In this document: in pieces, positions 1 to 6,988 of the stretch
Layout: each line of letters begins with the position of its first letter
Position numbering within the stretch: position 1 is the first letter of the stretch
Origin: an uncultured Flavobacteriales bacterium
GTDB taxonomy: Bacteria; Bacteroidota; Bacteroidia; Flavobacteriales; UBA1820
DNA length: 20,218 nucleotides
NCBI GenBank assembly: GCA_902478645.1
Contig: CABSLV010000028.1
Location: forward strand, 1 to 20,218
Reading direction: 5' to 3'
Position numbers and translations under genes: made by a program
Notes under the pieces: generated by a model
Told to the model about the DNA's origin: nothing
The model's input: the letters and a program-made list of their open reading frames with translations, nothing else
Database searches by the model: none

Positions 1-136
1 AGCAGGTTGCGCGTTCGGCAACCTGAGCCATGCTGAGATTCCTGCGCAGTCTAGCTAGTTTGATTTGCTCACCCACTATCTGCATCTTCTGCTCCAGTTT
101 TCTTGGCAACTTGGTGCCCATTGTATTTTTTGCCAT
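1..136 (-). CDS. XRE/HipB-like helix-turn-helix regulator (N-terminal part, cut by window edge)
   Basis: Reading the minus strand from an ATG at 136 gives 45 uninterrupted codons running off the window edge. The protein starts MAKNTMGTKLPRKLEQKMQI and continues into helix 1 and the start of helix 2 of an XRE-type HTH (GEQIKLARLRRNLSMAQVAE, then RATC). From memory, this N-terminus matches Bacteroidota XRE proteins that commonly precede a hipA-like kinase gene, so it may be the antitoxin/repressor of a HipBA-type module. The partner would lie outside the window, so that role is inference. The recognition helix is not visible. A second in-frame ATG at codon 6 is a possible alternative start. The start is preceded by AT-rich DNA with a candidate -7 element, TACATTTG, at 159-166 on the same strand. 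The local base composition is lower in GC than the rest of the window, which could reflect transfer. Confidence 0.75.
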   Translation of the reverse strand, partial: MAKNTMGTKLPRKLEQKMQIVGEQIKLARLRRNLSMAQVAERATC

Positions 137-158
137 ATTCAACATATCATATAATATG

Positions 159-166
159 CAAATGTA
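159..166 (-). promoter_or_regulatory. Candidate -7 promoter element (TACATTTG) for the XRE gene
   Basis: The octamer TACATTTG on the minus strand fits the Bacteroidota -7 consensus TAnnTTTG and lies 22 bases upstream of the XRE start. No TTG is found at the expected 20-base spacing, so the -33 half is weak and the call is tentative. Confidence 0.4.
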
Positions 167-432
167 CTACTTTTTATCTATTTAATGATGTATTATAGGT
201 GAAAAATCGCAAGAATAGAAGATATGGTATTTAAGCGGTTCTACACTTTTTCAAGCGAATAAATCGAATTCGTCACACTTTTTGCATCGGATAGTAAGAT
301 TCTGAGCCTCGAGATAGCCGTTTTTCTTTTGTGCATATAATAAGGCCGGTGATCGTTACCCGTGCGATGTGTCGTCGATGGTAGGATATTCTGAAAAACT
401 CAGACAATGTAAACATTCTGCGATGGCTTTCT

Positions 433-440
433 TATCTTTG
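433..440 (+). promoter_or_regulatory. Candidate -7 element (TATCTTTG) for the sirtuin-GNAT pair
   Basis: TATCTTTG fits TAnnTTTG and lies 28 bases before the sirtuin ATG. There is no TTG at the 20-base spacing seen at other promoters in this window, so the -33 element is weak or absent. Confidence 0.4.
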
Positions 441-468
441 AGGAAGGATAAAATCTGAGAATTGTGTG

Positions 469-1161
469 ATGAAAAAACTCGTGGTCTTTACCGGCGCCGG
501 AGTAAGCGCCGACAGCGGCATTTCTACCTTCCGCGATTCGGACGGATTGTGGGAAAACTATCGCATCGAGGACGTATGTACCCCGGAAGCCTTGCGGGAT
601 CACCGCGACCGGGTCATCGACTTTTACAACGCCCGGCGGAGGGACGTGTTGGAAAAACAGCCCAATGCCGCACATCGCGCCATTGCCGCCCTGGAAAAGC
701 ATTTTGACGTGGAAGTCGTTACCCAGAACATCGACGACCTGCACGAGCGAGCCGGTTCGTCCCGGGTAACACATCTGCACGGGGAAATCACCAAGCTGCG
801 CAGCCAGGACGATCCCGAACTTATCTTTCCGCTACAGGGATGGGAACAGCCCAAGGAACTTCGCGCGCCTGACGGTGCGCTTGCCCGCCCTCACGTAGTG
901 TTTTTCGGCGAAGCCGTTCCGATGTTTCCCCAGGCCGCAAGCATCGTTTCCACGGCGGACATCCTGGTGATCGTCGGAACATCGTTGGCCGTATATCCTG
1001 CGGCTTCGCTGATCCATTACGCCCGTCCCGGTACAAAGATGTTCGTGGTCGATCCGCACATTCCCGCTTCGGTAGGGGCCGCGGTGGAGAAACTCCCGAT
1101 GCGTGCCGCCGAAGGCATGCCGCTGCTGGCCGAGAAACTGGTCGAAAAATACGGCGAATGA
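469..1161 (+). CDS. cobB: NAD-dependent protein deacylase, sirtuin (CobB/SIRT5-like)
   Basis: Sirtuins remove acyl groups from lysine using NAD+, giving nicotinamide and O-acyl-ADP-ribose; this is a soluble cytoplasmic protein. The 230 residues show the NAD-binding GAGVSADSGI near residues 9-18, TFRDSDGLW at 20-28, TQNID at 85-89 and the catalytic His in HLHG (His104), followed by FFGEAVP and GTSLAVYPAA. Tyr53-x-x-Arg56 (FYNARRR) is the pair that in E. coli CobB and SIRT5 favours succinyl and malonyl substrates. No Cys tetrad for structural zinc is present between HLHG and FFGE; that region is shorter than in E. coli CobB, which from memory is usual for Bacteroidota homologues. I start at ATG 469 rather than GTG 466, because the ATG gives MKKLVVFTGAG, the normal N-terminus. 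Its stop overlaps the ATG of the GNAT gene in ATGA, implying coupled translation. The substrates are unknown. Confidence 0.93.
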   Translation: MKKLVVFTGAGVSADSGISTFRDSDGLWENYRIEDVCTPEALRDHRDRVIDFYNARRRDVLEKQPNAAHRAIAALEKHFDVEVVTQNIDDLHERAGSSRVTHLHGEITKLRSQDDPELIFPLQGWEQPKELRAPDGALARPHVVFFGEAVPMFPQAASIVSTADILVIVGTSLAVYPAASLIHYARPGTKMFVVDPHIPASVGAAVEKLPMRAAEGMPLLAEKLVEKYGE

Positions 1162-1640
1162 AGGGTAGGGGAGTGCGCTTGCGGCCCGCCTGTCGTGAGG
1201 ATATTCCCGCGTTGGCCCGCTTGGTGCGGCAGACGATCCTCCGGGTCAATGTCCGGGACTATACGCCCCGCCAGGTCGAGGCGTGGGCTGCGCGTGGAGC
1301 ATCGGAGGCCCGGTGGGAGGAACTGTGGGATACGCCTTTGTCGTTCTTTGTGGCGCACGACGGGCAGGGAAACCTTTTGGGTGTTGTCTCGGTCGATGAC
1401 AGAGGGTATCTCCATTCGCTCTTCGTGCATAGTGAGCACCAAGGCGAAGGAATCGCGACGGCTCTTTTGCTCATGGCCGAGGATTACGCCCGCTCCCGGG
1501 GAGCTGTTCGTCTGTACAGCGAGGTCAGTTGGACGGCACGGCGCTTTTTCCTATCGCGTGGCTTTCGGGAGATCGCGCTCCAAAAGGTGGAGGTAAACGG
1601 AGTGTCGATGGAAAATTTCCGGATGGAAAAGCCCTTGTGA
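1158..1640 (+). CDS. GNAT-family N-acetyltransferase
   Basis: A 160-residue single-domain GNAT that transfers an acetyl group from acetyl-CoA to an unidentified amine. The N-terminal RLRPACREDIPALARL and DYTPRQVEAWA resemble YafP-like GNATs. Motif A is visible near residues 84-104, with beta strand YLHSLFVH followed by the pyrophosphate-binding EHQGEGIATALL, and the C-terminal SWTARRFFLSRGF is the usual motif B that ends the fold. The start codon ATG at 1158 overlaps the sirtuin stop (ATGA), so the two genes are almost certainly translated from one mRNA. The pairing of an acyl-lysine eraser with an acetyltransferase suggests, but does not prove, a reversible acylation pair. A strong hairpin at 1812-1845 ends the unit. 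Small-molecule or antibiotic acetylation remains possible. Confidence 0.85.
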   Translation: MKGRGVRLRPACREDIPALARLVRQTILRVNVRDYTPRQVEAWAARGASEARWEELWDTPLSFFVAHDGQGNLLGVVSVDDRGYLHSLFVHSEHQGEGIATALLLMAEDYARSRGAVRLYSEVSWTARRFFLSRGFREIALQKVEVNGVSMENFRMEKPL

Positions 1641-1811
1641 GAGGCCTCGTGCATTTTGCCTTGAGGTGCTGGGCGAACCCCGGGCTTGCTTTTTGCCTGT
1701 TTTTTCGTCCGGGAATGTTTGGGTGCAAGAAAATGGCTTAATACCAAACTTCTAAAGTGTGCTGTCGGGGAAATGTCTTTCCGATGGTTCCTTCCCGGGG
1801 AGAAAGTGTAA

Positions 1812-1845
1812 AAAAATCCCGCCACCGAGTGGTGACGGGATTTTT
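1812..1845. terminator. Bidirectional intrinsic terminator
   Basis: AAAAATCCCG pairs perfectly with CGGGATTTTT, and after one mismatch CACC pairs with GGTG around the loop GAGT. With A and T runs at the base it works in both directions, ending the plus-strand sirtuin-GNAT unit and the minus-strand CoA-transferase gene that stops at 1872. Confidence 0.9.
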
Positions 1846-1871
1846 CGTATTCCCGGATAGGGAAGGTGATG

Positions 1872-3377
1872 TTATTTTTCACAGCTGCACGGGGTGCCGA
1901 GATCGGCCTTGCGCATATCGCCTTCTTTCTCGAAGGCAATGTGGAACGAAAGGGCTTTCTGCAAGCATTCCGGTGTGTGGCAGCCTTGCGTCATCTTGAT
2001 GTAGTCGCGCAGCAGCGGACGGTAGTCGGGGTGTGCGACTTTTTCGATGATCTCGTTGGCGCGCTGGATAGGCGATTTGCCCCGCAGGTCGGCTACGCCG
2101 TATTCGGTGATGATGACCTTGACGGAGTGTTCCGAGTGATCCAGGTGCGATACCATCGGTACGATGGAGGAGATGAGTCCGCCTTTGGCCTCCGAAGGGG
2201 TGGTGAAGATGGACAGGTATGCGTTGCGGGTGAAGTCGCCCGATCCGCCGATACCGTTCATCATCTTCTTGCCCATGATGTGGGTGGAGTTGATGTTGCC
2301 GAAGATGTCGGCTTCGATGGCGGTGTTGATGGTGATGAGGCCCAGTCGGCGTACGATCTCGGGGTTGTTGGAGAGTTCCTGCGGACGGAGAACTACCTTG
2401 TCGCGGAAGAAATCCATGTGGGCGTACACTTCCTGCATGGCCTTTTCGCTCAGGGTCAGGGAGCATCCGCTGGCAAATTTGCAACGTCCTTTTTCCATCA
2501 GGCCGACTACGGCATCCTGGATCACTTCGGTGTACATCTCAAAGGGAGGTACTTCCTCGTTTTCGCCCAGGCAGCCCAACACGGCGTTGGCGATGTTGCC
2601 CACACCCGACTGGATGGGCAGGAAGGTCGAAGGGATGCGGCCGGCTTTCATCTCGGCAGCCAGGAAGTCGGCTACGTTCTGGCCGATGCGCATCGTTACT
2701 TCGTCCAGCGGCGAGAAAGGAGCTACTCCATCCGAAACATTGGTTTCGACGATGCCCACGATCTTGGCCGGATCGACCTTGAGCGTGGGAACGCCGATGC
2801 GGTCGGACGGCTTGTAGATGGGGATCTCCCGACGGTACGGCGGGTCGGCAGGTTCGTACAGGTCGTGGATGCCGCGCAGCGTTTTGGGATGGTAGCTATT
2901 GAGTTCGATGATGATCTTTTTGGCCAGACGGGCGTACGTGGGGCAGTTGCCCACACCGGAAGTGAGGGTAATCTCTCCTTCAGGGGTTACGTCGCAGGCT
3001 TCGATGACGGCTACGTCGATGTCGCCCAGGAACCCGTAGCGGATATCCTGTGCCAGTTGAGACAGGTGGTAGTCGGAATAAGCGGCTTCGCCTTTGTTCA
3101 GGGCGGCGCGCAGGTCTTTGTTCGACTGGTAGGGCGTACGGAACTTGATGGCGTTGGCGCGGGCGAGTGCTCCGTCCAGGTGGTCGGAGGTCGAGGCGCC
3201 GGTGAATACGCCTACCTTGAAGGGACGTCCTGCCTGGTGTTCTTCCACGGCTCTTTTTGCCAGCGCTTCCGAAACGGCCTTAGGGCTTCCTGCAGCGGTA
3301 AATCCGCTGAAACCGATGTTGTCGCCGTTCTGGATGAGCTTTGCGGCATCTTCGGCCGAAATGAATTTGTAAGACAT
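1872..3377 (-). CDS. Acetyl-CoA hydrolase/transferase family protein, succinate (acetate) CoA-transferase
   Basis: A class I CoA-transferase of 501 residues, the usual length for succinyl-CoA:acetate CoA-transferases (AarC/ScpC/SucCoA type). The likely reaction swaps CoA between succinate and acetate or propionate, tied to succinate/propionate fermentation and acetate formation. The N-terminal GFSGFTAAGSPKAV is the first alpha/beta domain; residues 253-289 carry LPIQSGVGNIANAV and PPFEMYTEVIQD, in which Glu284 is the expected nucleophile forming the glutamyl-CoA intermediate. NTAIEADIFGNINST (about 351-365) and GIGGSGDF (375-382) match the CoA and oxyanion regions. The tail ends in CSCEK. Upstream lie a -7 element (3451-3458) and a 13-bp palindrome in the 5' leader. 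The exact substrates (acetate, propionate, butyrate) cannot be decided from sequence; hydrolase activity is the less likely alternative. Confidence 0.92.
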   Translation of the reverse strand: MSYKFISAEDAAKLIQNGDNIGFSGFTAAGSPKAVSEALAKRAVEEHQAGRPFKVGVFTGASTSDHLDGALARANAIKFRTPYQSNKDLRAALNKGEAAYSDYHLSQLAQDIRYGFLGDIDVAVIEACDVTPEGEITLTSGVGNCPTYARLAKKIIIELNSYHPKTLRGIHDLYEPADPPYRREIPIYKPSDRIGVPTLKVDPAKIVGIVETNVSDGVAPFSPLDEVTMRIGQNVADFLAAEMKAGRIPSTFLPIQSGVGNIANAVLGCLGENEEVPPFEMYTEVIQDAVVGLMEKGRCKFASGCSLTLSEKAMQEVYAHMDFFRDKVVLRPQELSNNPEIVRRLGLITINTAIEADIFGNINSTHIMGKKMMNGIGGSGDFTRNAYLSIFTTPSEAKGGLISSIVPMVSHLDHSEHSVKVIITEYGVADLRGKSPIQRANEIIEKVAHPDYRPLLRDYIKMTQGCHTPECLQKALSFHIAFEKEGDMRKADLGTPCSCEK

Positions 3378-3411
3378 CTTTTTGAAACTGTTTTATAGTT
3401 TGATTTTCAGT

Positions 3412-3424
3412 ATTTTGTCAAAAT
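3412..3424. promoter_or_regulatory. 13-bp palindrome in the CoA-transferase 5' leader
   Basis: ATTTTG-T-CAAAAT is a perfect inverted repeat of 6+1+6 bases. It lies between the candidate -7 element (3451-3458) and the start codon at 3377, about 20-30 bases downstream of the expected transcription start. The position would suit a repressor binding site. No matching regulator is visible in the window. Confidence 0.3.
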
Positions 3425-3450
3425 GACTTGAGCGATCGTAAACAAACACA

Positions 3451-3458
3451 CAAAGTTA
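3451..3458 (-). promoter_or_regulatory. Candidate -7 element (TAACTTTG) for the CoA-transferase gene
   Basis: TAACTTTG on the minus strand is a full match to TAnnTTTG and lies 73 bases before the start codon in an A/T-rich leader. No TTG sits at the 20-base spacing, so only the -7 half is convincing. Confidence 0.5.
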
Positions 3459-3509
3459 GGCAAAAGTTTTCAACCGGATTGCTTTCCCTCCGGCTTTTTT
3501 GTCCTTTGT

Positions 3510-4382
3510 TCACCCTTTATTCGACTGGCGTACCACCACCATCGTCACAGCTGTAACGACCAGGGCCAATCCCAGGATGCTCTTCACCCCGAAGCGCTCC
3601 GAAAAACACCACACACCCATCAGCACGGCCACCACCGGCTCCATCGAGCCCAGAATGGCCGTAACGGTCGATCCGACGTATTTCACGGCCAGAATGAGTG
3701 TAAAATCCGAAATGACCGTCGGCAGCAAAGCCAGCAGCAACAGGCGGACCAGGGTGGATGTATCGGCGATAGGTTCCAACCCGGTGGTCGCGACGGCGTA
3801 CCCGGCAAACAGGGCGGTAGAGGCGACGAAGACATAGAACGTCAGCACGATCGGGTCGATGGCCTCCACGCCCGAGCGGTTGACCCCTACGATGTACGTG
3901 GCATAGGTCCCTACCGTCATCAGCACCAGCAGCAGACCTTCGAGCCGGATCGTACCTTCCCCCCAGCTGAGCAGGGCGACGCCGGCGATGGACAGCAGAG
4001 CCGCGCGCAGGAGCGTACCCGAGCGCTTTTCCCCGAAGAAGGTCGTCATGATCACCGTAACGACTACCGGATACAGAAAGTGGATGGTGGTAGCCACTCC
4101 GCTGGGGATGTATTGGTAGGACAGGGTGAGCCCCATCGAGGTCGAGGCGTAGAATACGCCCAATAGCGATATTTTGAGCAGCAGGCGGGGCGATACCCGG
4201 AAGTCTTTTTTCAGTAGTATTCCGGCCAGGCCCATGGCCAGGGTGGCGAAGGCAAAGCGGTAGAACAGCAACGAGGGAACCTCCATCGCTCCGCTGACCA
4301 GGATCGGGATGGAAAACAAGGGGATCAGTCCGAAGGTCGAGGACGAAGCCAAGGCGTAAGCGATGCCTTTGAGGTTTTTCAT
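3510..4382 (-). CDS. EamA/DMT-superfamily transporter
   Basis: A 290-residue inner-membrane protein of the drug/metabolite transporter superfamily. It has about ten hydrophobic helices arranged as two EamA repeats, the first from the N-terminal GIAYALASSSTFGLIPLFSI to the fifth helix before FFGEKR, the second from EGLLLVLMTVGTYATYIVGV to VTAVTMVVV. SYQYIPSGVATTIHFLYPVVV and AVKYVGSTVTAILGSMEPVVA are the matching fourth-helix signatures of the two halves, each followed by a Glu-containing loop (FFGEKRS; CFSERFG). Such proteins usually export amino acids, purines or other small metabolites by proton antiport; the substrate cannot be read from sequence. The gene lies between lysS and the CoA-transferase gene on the same strand. 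A hairpin separates it from lysS, and I see no TAnnTTTG promoter directly upstream. Confidence 0.88.
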   Translation of the reverse strand: MKNLKGIAYALASSSTFGLIPLFSIPILVSGAMEVPSLLFYRFAFATLAMGLAGILLKKDFRVSPRLLLKISLLGVFYASTSMGLTLSYQYIPSGVATTIHFLYPVVVTVIMTTFFGEKRSGTLLRAALLSIAGVALLSWGEGTIRLEGLLLVLMTVGTYATYIVGVNRSGVEAIDPIVLTFYVFVASTALFAGYAVATTGLEPIADTSTLVRLLLLALLPTVISDFTLILAVKYVGSTVTAILGSMEPVVAVLMGVWCFSERFGVKSILGLALVVTAVTMVVVRQSNKG

Positions 4383-4507
4383 GGGAGTGTTCGCTTGTTT
4401 GTTCTTTCTTTTTCCCTTTTCGGGAGGGACTTCCGCTCGGCGGGCGGCTTTGTTTCAGAAGGGGTGGGGAGGGGTTGCGGTGGGCTTTTCCGGCGGGGCG
4501 GGCAAGC

Positions 4508-4543
4508 GCGAAGCGGCGAACCCCGGAGGGTTCGCCGCTTCGC
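4508..4543. terminator. Perfect 16-bp hairpin downstream of lysS
   Basis: GCGAAGCGGCGAACCC and its exact reverse complement flank the loop CGGA. It lies 25 bases beyond the lysS stop and before the EamA gene. There is no T-run on either side, so it may be a terminator of the T-poor type or an mRNA 3'-end stabiliser. Confidence 0.6.
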
Positions 4544-4567
4544 TGTATCTGCGCCCGGAGAGGGAAC

Positions 4568-6295
4568 TTATTGTTCCTTTTCCTCGACCCAAAGGGCGAT
4601 CTGGTCGGCGGTCAGCGCCGGGATGTCCAGTTTGTGCTTTTTCCGGTAGCAGCCCAAGGCTTGCTGGATCTGCGTGGGTTTCTGTGCACGGAGTTTTTCC
4701 ACCGAGTCGTATCCGGCGGCGATGACGTGTTCTACCCACTCCTGGGGAACACCGGCTGCGAGCAGTTCGGCGCTGTTGTCCTTGCCTTCCACGTCCCATA
4801 CTTCGGGGCGCATCTGGGGGAAGAACAGTACGTCCTGGATGGACGGGGCGCCGGTCATCATCATCACCAGGCGGTCGATGCCGATGCCGATGCCTCCGGT
4901 GGGCGGCATGCCGTATTCGAGGGCGCGCAGGAAATCCTGGTCGATGTACATCGCTTCGTCGTCGCCGCGTTGCAGCAGGGCCATTTGCGCCTGGAAGCGT
5001 TCACGCTGGTCGATCGGGTCGTTCAACTCGGAGTAGCAGTTGGCCACTTCCTTGCCGGCTACCATCAGTTCGAAGCGTTCGGTGAGCTGGGGATTGTCGC
5101 GGTGGCGTTTGGTCAGCGGCGACATTTCGATCGGGTAGTCGGTGATGAAGGTCGGCTGGATCATCTTCCCTTCGGCATAGGCACCGAAGAGTTCGTCGAT
5201 GAGCTTGCCTTTGCCCATCGAGTCGTCTACCTCGACGTTGAGCTTGCGGCAGGTCTGGCGCAAAGCGTCTTCATCCATTCCGGTGATGTCCACTCCGGCG
5301 TGTTCCCGGATGGCATCGGTGATGGTCATGCGGCGGAACGGAGCCTTGAAGCTGATGCGGTGCTCGCCGATCTGTGCTTCGGGCGAACCGTTGACGGCCG
5401 TGCAGACCTTTTCGAGCAGTTGCTCGGTCATGCCCATCATCCACTGGTAGTCCTTGTACGCGATGTAGAGTTCCATGACGGTAAACTCGGGGTTGTGCGT
5501 ACGGTCCATGCCCTCGTTGCGGAAGTCGCGCGAAAACTCGTAGACCCCTTCGAATCCGCCCACGATCAGGCGTTTGAGGTACAACTCGTTGGCGATACGT
5601 AAGTAAAGAGGGATATCCAGAGCGTTGTGGTGCGTGATGAAGGGACGGGCCGATGCACCGCCCGGGATGGCTTGCAGCACGGGCGTTTCCACTTCCAAGT
5701 AGCCGCGTTCGTTGAAAAACTCGCGCATGGTGTTGATGATCTTGGTGCGCTTGAGGAAAACGTCCTTCACCCCTTCGTTGACGATCAGGTCCACGTAACG
5801 TTGGCGGTAGCGCAGTTCGGGATCGGTAAAGGCGTCGTACACATTTCCGTCCTTGTCCTTTTTCACCACCGGCAGCGGGCGGAGCGATTTGGCCAGCACG
5901 GTGAGCTGGTGCACGTGAACCGATTTCTCTCCCGTTCCGGTGCGGAATACGGTGCCTTTTACGCCGATAAAGTCGCCGATGTCGAGCAGTTTCTTGAATA
6001 CCGTGTTGTACATCAGTTCTCCTTCGGGCAGGTCGTCCCGCGAGACGTACAACTGGATGCGACCTTCGGCGTCGAGCAGTTCGGCAAACGAAGCCTTACC
6101 CATTATGCGGCGGCTCATCATTCGTCCGGCCAGTACCACTTCGGTGCCTTCGAGTTGGTCGAAATTTTCGCGGATGTCGCGGGTATGGTGGGTAACGGGA
6201 AATTCGGCGGCAGGATACGGGTCGATGCCGGCCTGACGCAATTTCTCCAGCGCCTCTCGGCGTACGATCTCCTGTTCTGAAAGGTGTGCGCTCAT
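4568..6295 (-). CDS. lysS: Lysyl-tRNA synthetase, class II
   Basis: This enzyme charges tRNA-Lys using lysine and ATP. The protein is 575 residues with an N-terminal OB-fold anticodon domain (about 50-145: EVVLAGRMMSRRIMGKASFA) and the class II core. Motif 1 is near 190-210 (REFFNERGYLEVETPVL), motif 2 at 257-272 (DFRNEGMDRTHNPEFT), and motif 3 at 466-475 (TGGIGIGIDRL region). Classical bacterial LysS ends soon after motif 3, at FFPQMRPE; here about 77 more residues follow (499-575), an extension I recall from Bacteroidales LysS. I start at ATG 6295 because MSAHLSEQEIVRREAL aligns with the family; the longer in-frame start at 6352 would overlap the promoter at 6350-6380. The gene is expressed as a single unit from that promoter and followed by the hairpin at 4508-4543. 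Confidence 0.97.
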   Translation of the reverse strand: MSAHLSEQEIVRREALEKLRQAGIDPYPAAEFPVTHHTRDIRENFDQLEGTEVVLAGRMMSRRIMGKASFAELLDAEGRIQLYVSRDDLPEGELMYNTVFKKLLDIGDFIGVKGTVFRTGTGEKSVHVHQLTVLAKSLRPLPVVKKDKDGNVYDAFTDPELRYRQRYVDLIVNEGVKDVFLKRTKIINTMREFFNERGYLEVETPVLQAIPGGASARPFITHHNALDIPLYLRIANELYLKRLIVGGFEGVYEFSRDFRNEGMDRTHNPEFTVMELYIAYKDYQWMMGMTEQLLEKVCTAVNGSPEAQIGEHRISFKAPFRRMTITDAIREHAGVDITGMDEDALRQTCRKLNVEVDDSMGKGKLIDELFGAYAEGKMIQPTFITDYPIEMSPLTKRHRDNPQLTERFELMVAGKEVANCYSELNDPIDQRERFQAQMALLQRGDDEAMYIDQDFLRALEYGMPPTGGIGIGIDRLVMMMTGAPSIQDVLFFPQMRPEVWDVEGKDNSAELLAAGVPQEWVEHVIAAGYDSVEKLRAQKPTQIQQALGCYRKKHKLDIPALTADQIALWVEEKEQ

Positions 6296-6349
6296 CGTGA
6301 AAAGTTTTTTTGCGCCGCGGGGATGCGGTGGCGGTTTTTTTTGCGGGTA

Positions 6350-6380
6350 CAAATATACGGCTTATCCCCGTGCGGGACAA
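6350..6380 (-). promoter_or_regulatory. lysS promoter, TTG-N20-TATATTTG
   Basis: On the minus strand TTG (6380-6378) is followed by 20 bases and TATATTTG (6357-6350), a full match to the Bacteroidota primary-sigma pattern. The start codon lies about 54 bases downstream. This promoter also supports the ATG at 6295 as the real start. Confidence 0.8.
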
Positions 6381-6454
6381 TTTTTTTCCCGGGCAAACGC
6401 GCTCTGCTTCTCGCAGAGGTTGGAGGGGCGAAATGAAAAAAAAGTAAAATTCGC

Positions 6455-6485
6455 TTGACTTTTTGTAAAGTATGCTTTACTTTTG
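6455..6485 (+). promoter_or_regulatory. Promoter TTG-N20-TACTTTTG of the membrane protein-XRE pair
   Basis: TTG at 6455-6457, a 20-base spacer and TACTTTTG at 6478-6485 match the same pattern as the divergent lysS promoter. The start codon of the membrane protein is at 6515, giving a leader of roughly 20-25 bases. Confidence 0.8.
6465..6480. promoter_or_regulatory. Candidate operator: inverted repeat GTAAAG-TATG-CTTTAC
   Basis: A 6+4+6 inverted repeat fills the spacer of the promoter and covers the first three bases of its -7 element (6478-6485). A protein bound here would block the polymerase. The small XRE protein encoded at the end of this operon is the obvious candidate ligand, giving negative autoregulation; this is inferred from position only. 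Confidence 0.55.
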
Positions 6486-6514
6486 GTCTTGAAAACATCC
6501 AATCATTTTACGCT

Positions 6515-6988
6515 ATGGAAAAAACCTATCTCTTCCCCTCGTCCTGCAAGAAAGCAGGCCTGGGAATGTTCGTCCCCTTTGCCGTCGCAGGGGTTTGTAT
6601 GCTGGGCGGTTGGTGGAACCTCGAATGGTCGCTGCCGGTGTTTGCTTTGGCTGCGGATCCGCTGGGAGCCTCGGGAGGGAGTTTCGTTACCGTGCATACG
6701 GATATCTTTCCCACGCTGGTCATTTTCGGTCTGGTGGTGAGTTTGCTGATGATCTGCTTCTCCCGCGAGAAGGACGAAGACGAGTATGTGGCCCAGCTGC
6801 GTTGCCGGACTTTGGTCGTGTCGGTCATGGCCTCGTACGTGTGCCTGCTGGTGGGCAACCTGTTTATCTACGGTTTTCCGTTTCTCACCTTTCTGTTTGT
6901 CAATCTGTTCACGGTGCTGGTGGTGTACGCCTTGCTGTTTCACTACCGCCTGTACCGTTCCCGAAGAAGTGCCGGCTATGAAGAATGA
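6515..6988 (+). CDS. Four-helix membrane protein paired with an XRE regulator
   Basis: A 157-residue integral membrane protein of unknown function. Hydrophobic segments lie at about 17-34, 65-82, 99-118 and 123-143. A charged loop SREKDEDEY (83-91) follows helix 2 and a basic tail YRLYRSRRSAG ends the protein. From memory, Bacteroidota have a conserved family with the same layout (start MEKxYLFP, an acidic DEDEY loop) next to a short XRE gene; the general pairing of small membrane proteins with 60-70 residue HTH proteins is also widespread in Firmicutes and archaea. The gene overlaps the XRE gene by 11 bases, so the two are co-translated. I start at ATG 6515, just behind the promoter at 6455-6485; an upstream in-frame start at 6455 would lie inside that promoter. 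Its role (sensor, transporter or stress protein) is unknown. Confidence 0.85.
   Translation: MEKTYLFPSSCKKAGLGMFVPFAVAGVCMLGGWWNLEWSLPVFALAADPLGASGGSFVTVHTDIFPTLVIFGLVVSLLMICFSREKDEDEYVAQLRCRTLVVSVMASYVCLLVGNLFIYGFPFLTFLFVNLFTVLVVYALLFHYRLYRSRRSAGYEE

Larger units (their letters stand above)
137..468. other. AT-rich divergent intergenic region
   Basis: This stretch of about 330 bases separates the divergent XRE gene and sirtuin gene. It is visibly richer in A/T than the rest of the window, especially 137-300. I see no convincing small ORF, tRNA or strong hairpin. It holds a minus-strand TACATTTG (159-166) and a plus-strand TATCTTTG (433-440), both matching TAnnTTTG. The composition change suggests that the left edge belongs to a recently acquired or differently evolving segment, but no repeats marking a junction are visible. 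Confidence 0.5.

Noticed and set aside
1866..3398. A 510-residue plus-strand open frame opposite the CoA-transferase gene
   Set aside because: The minus-strand frame encodes an unmistakable CoA-transferase with conserved motifs; the plus-strand translation is of low plausibility and matches no family I know. High GC content keeps the opposite strand open.
3480..3509. A terminator between the EamA gene and the CoA-transferase gene
   Set aside because: Only a five-pair CCGGA/TCCGG stem with a long loop could be drawn, with no adjacent T-run; too weak to annotate.
4475..5602. A plus-strand open frame opposite lysS
   Set aside because: LysRS motifs 2 and 3 are intact on the minus strand and the plus-strand product is not recognisable.
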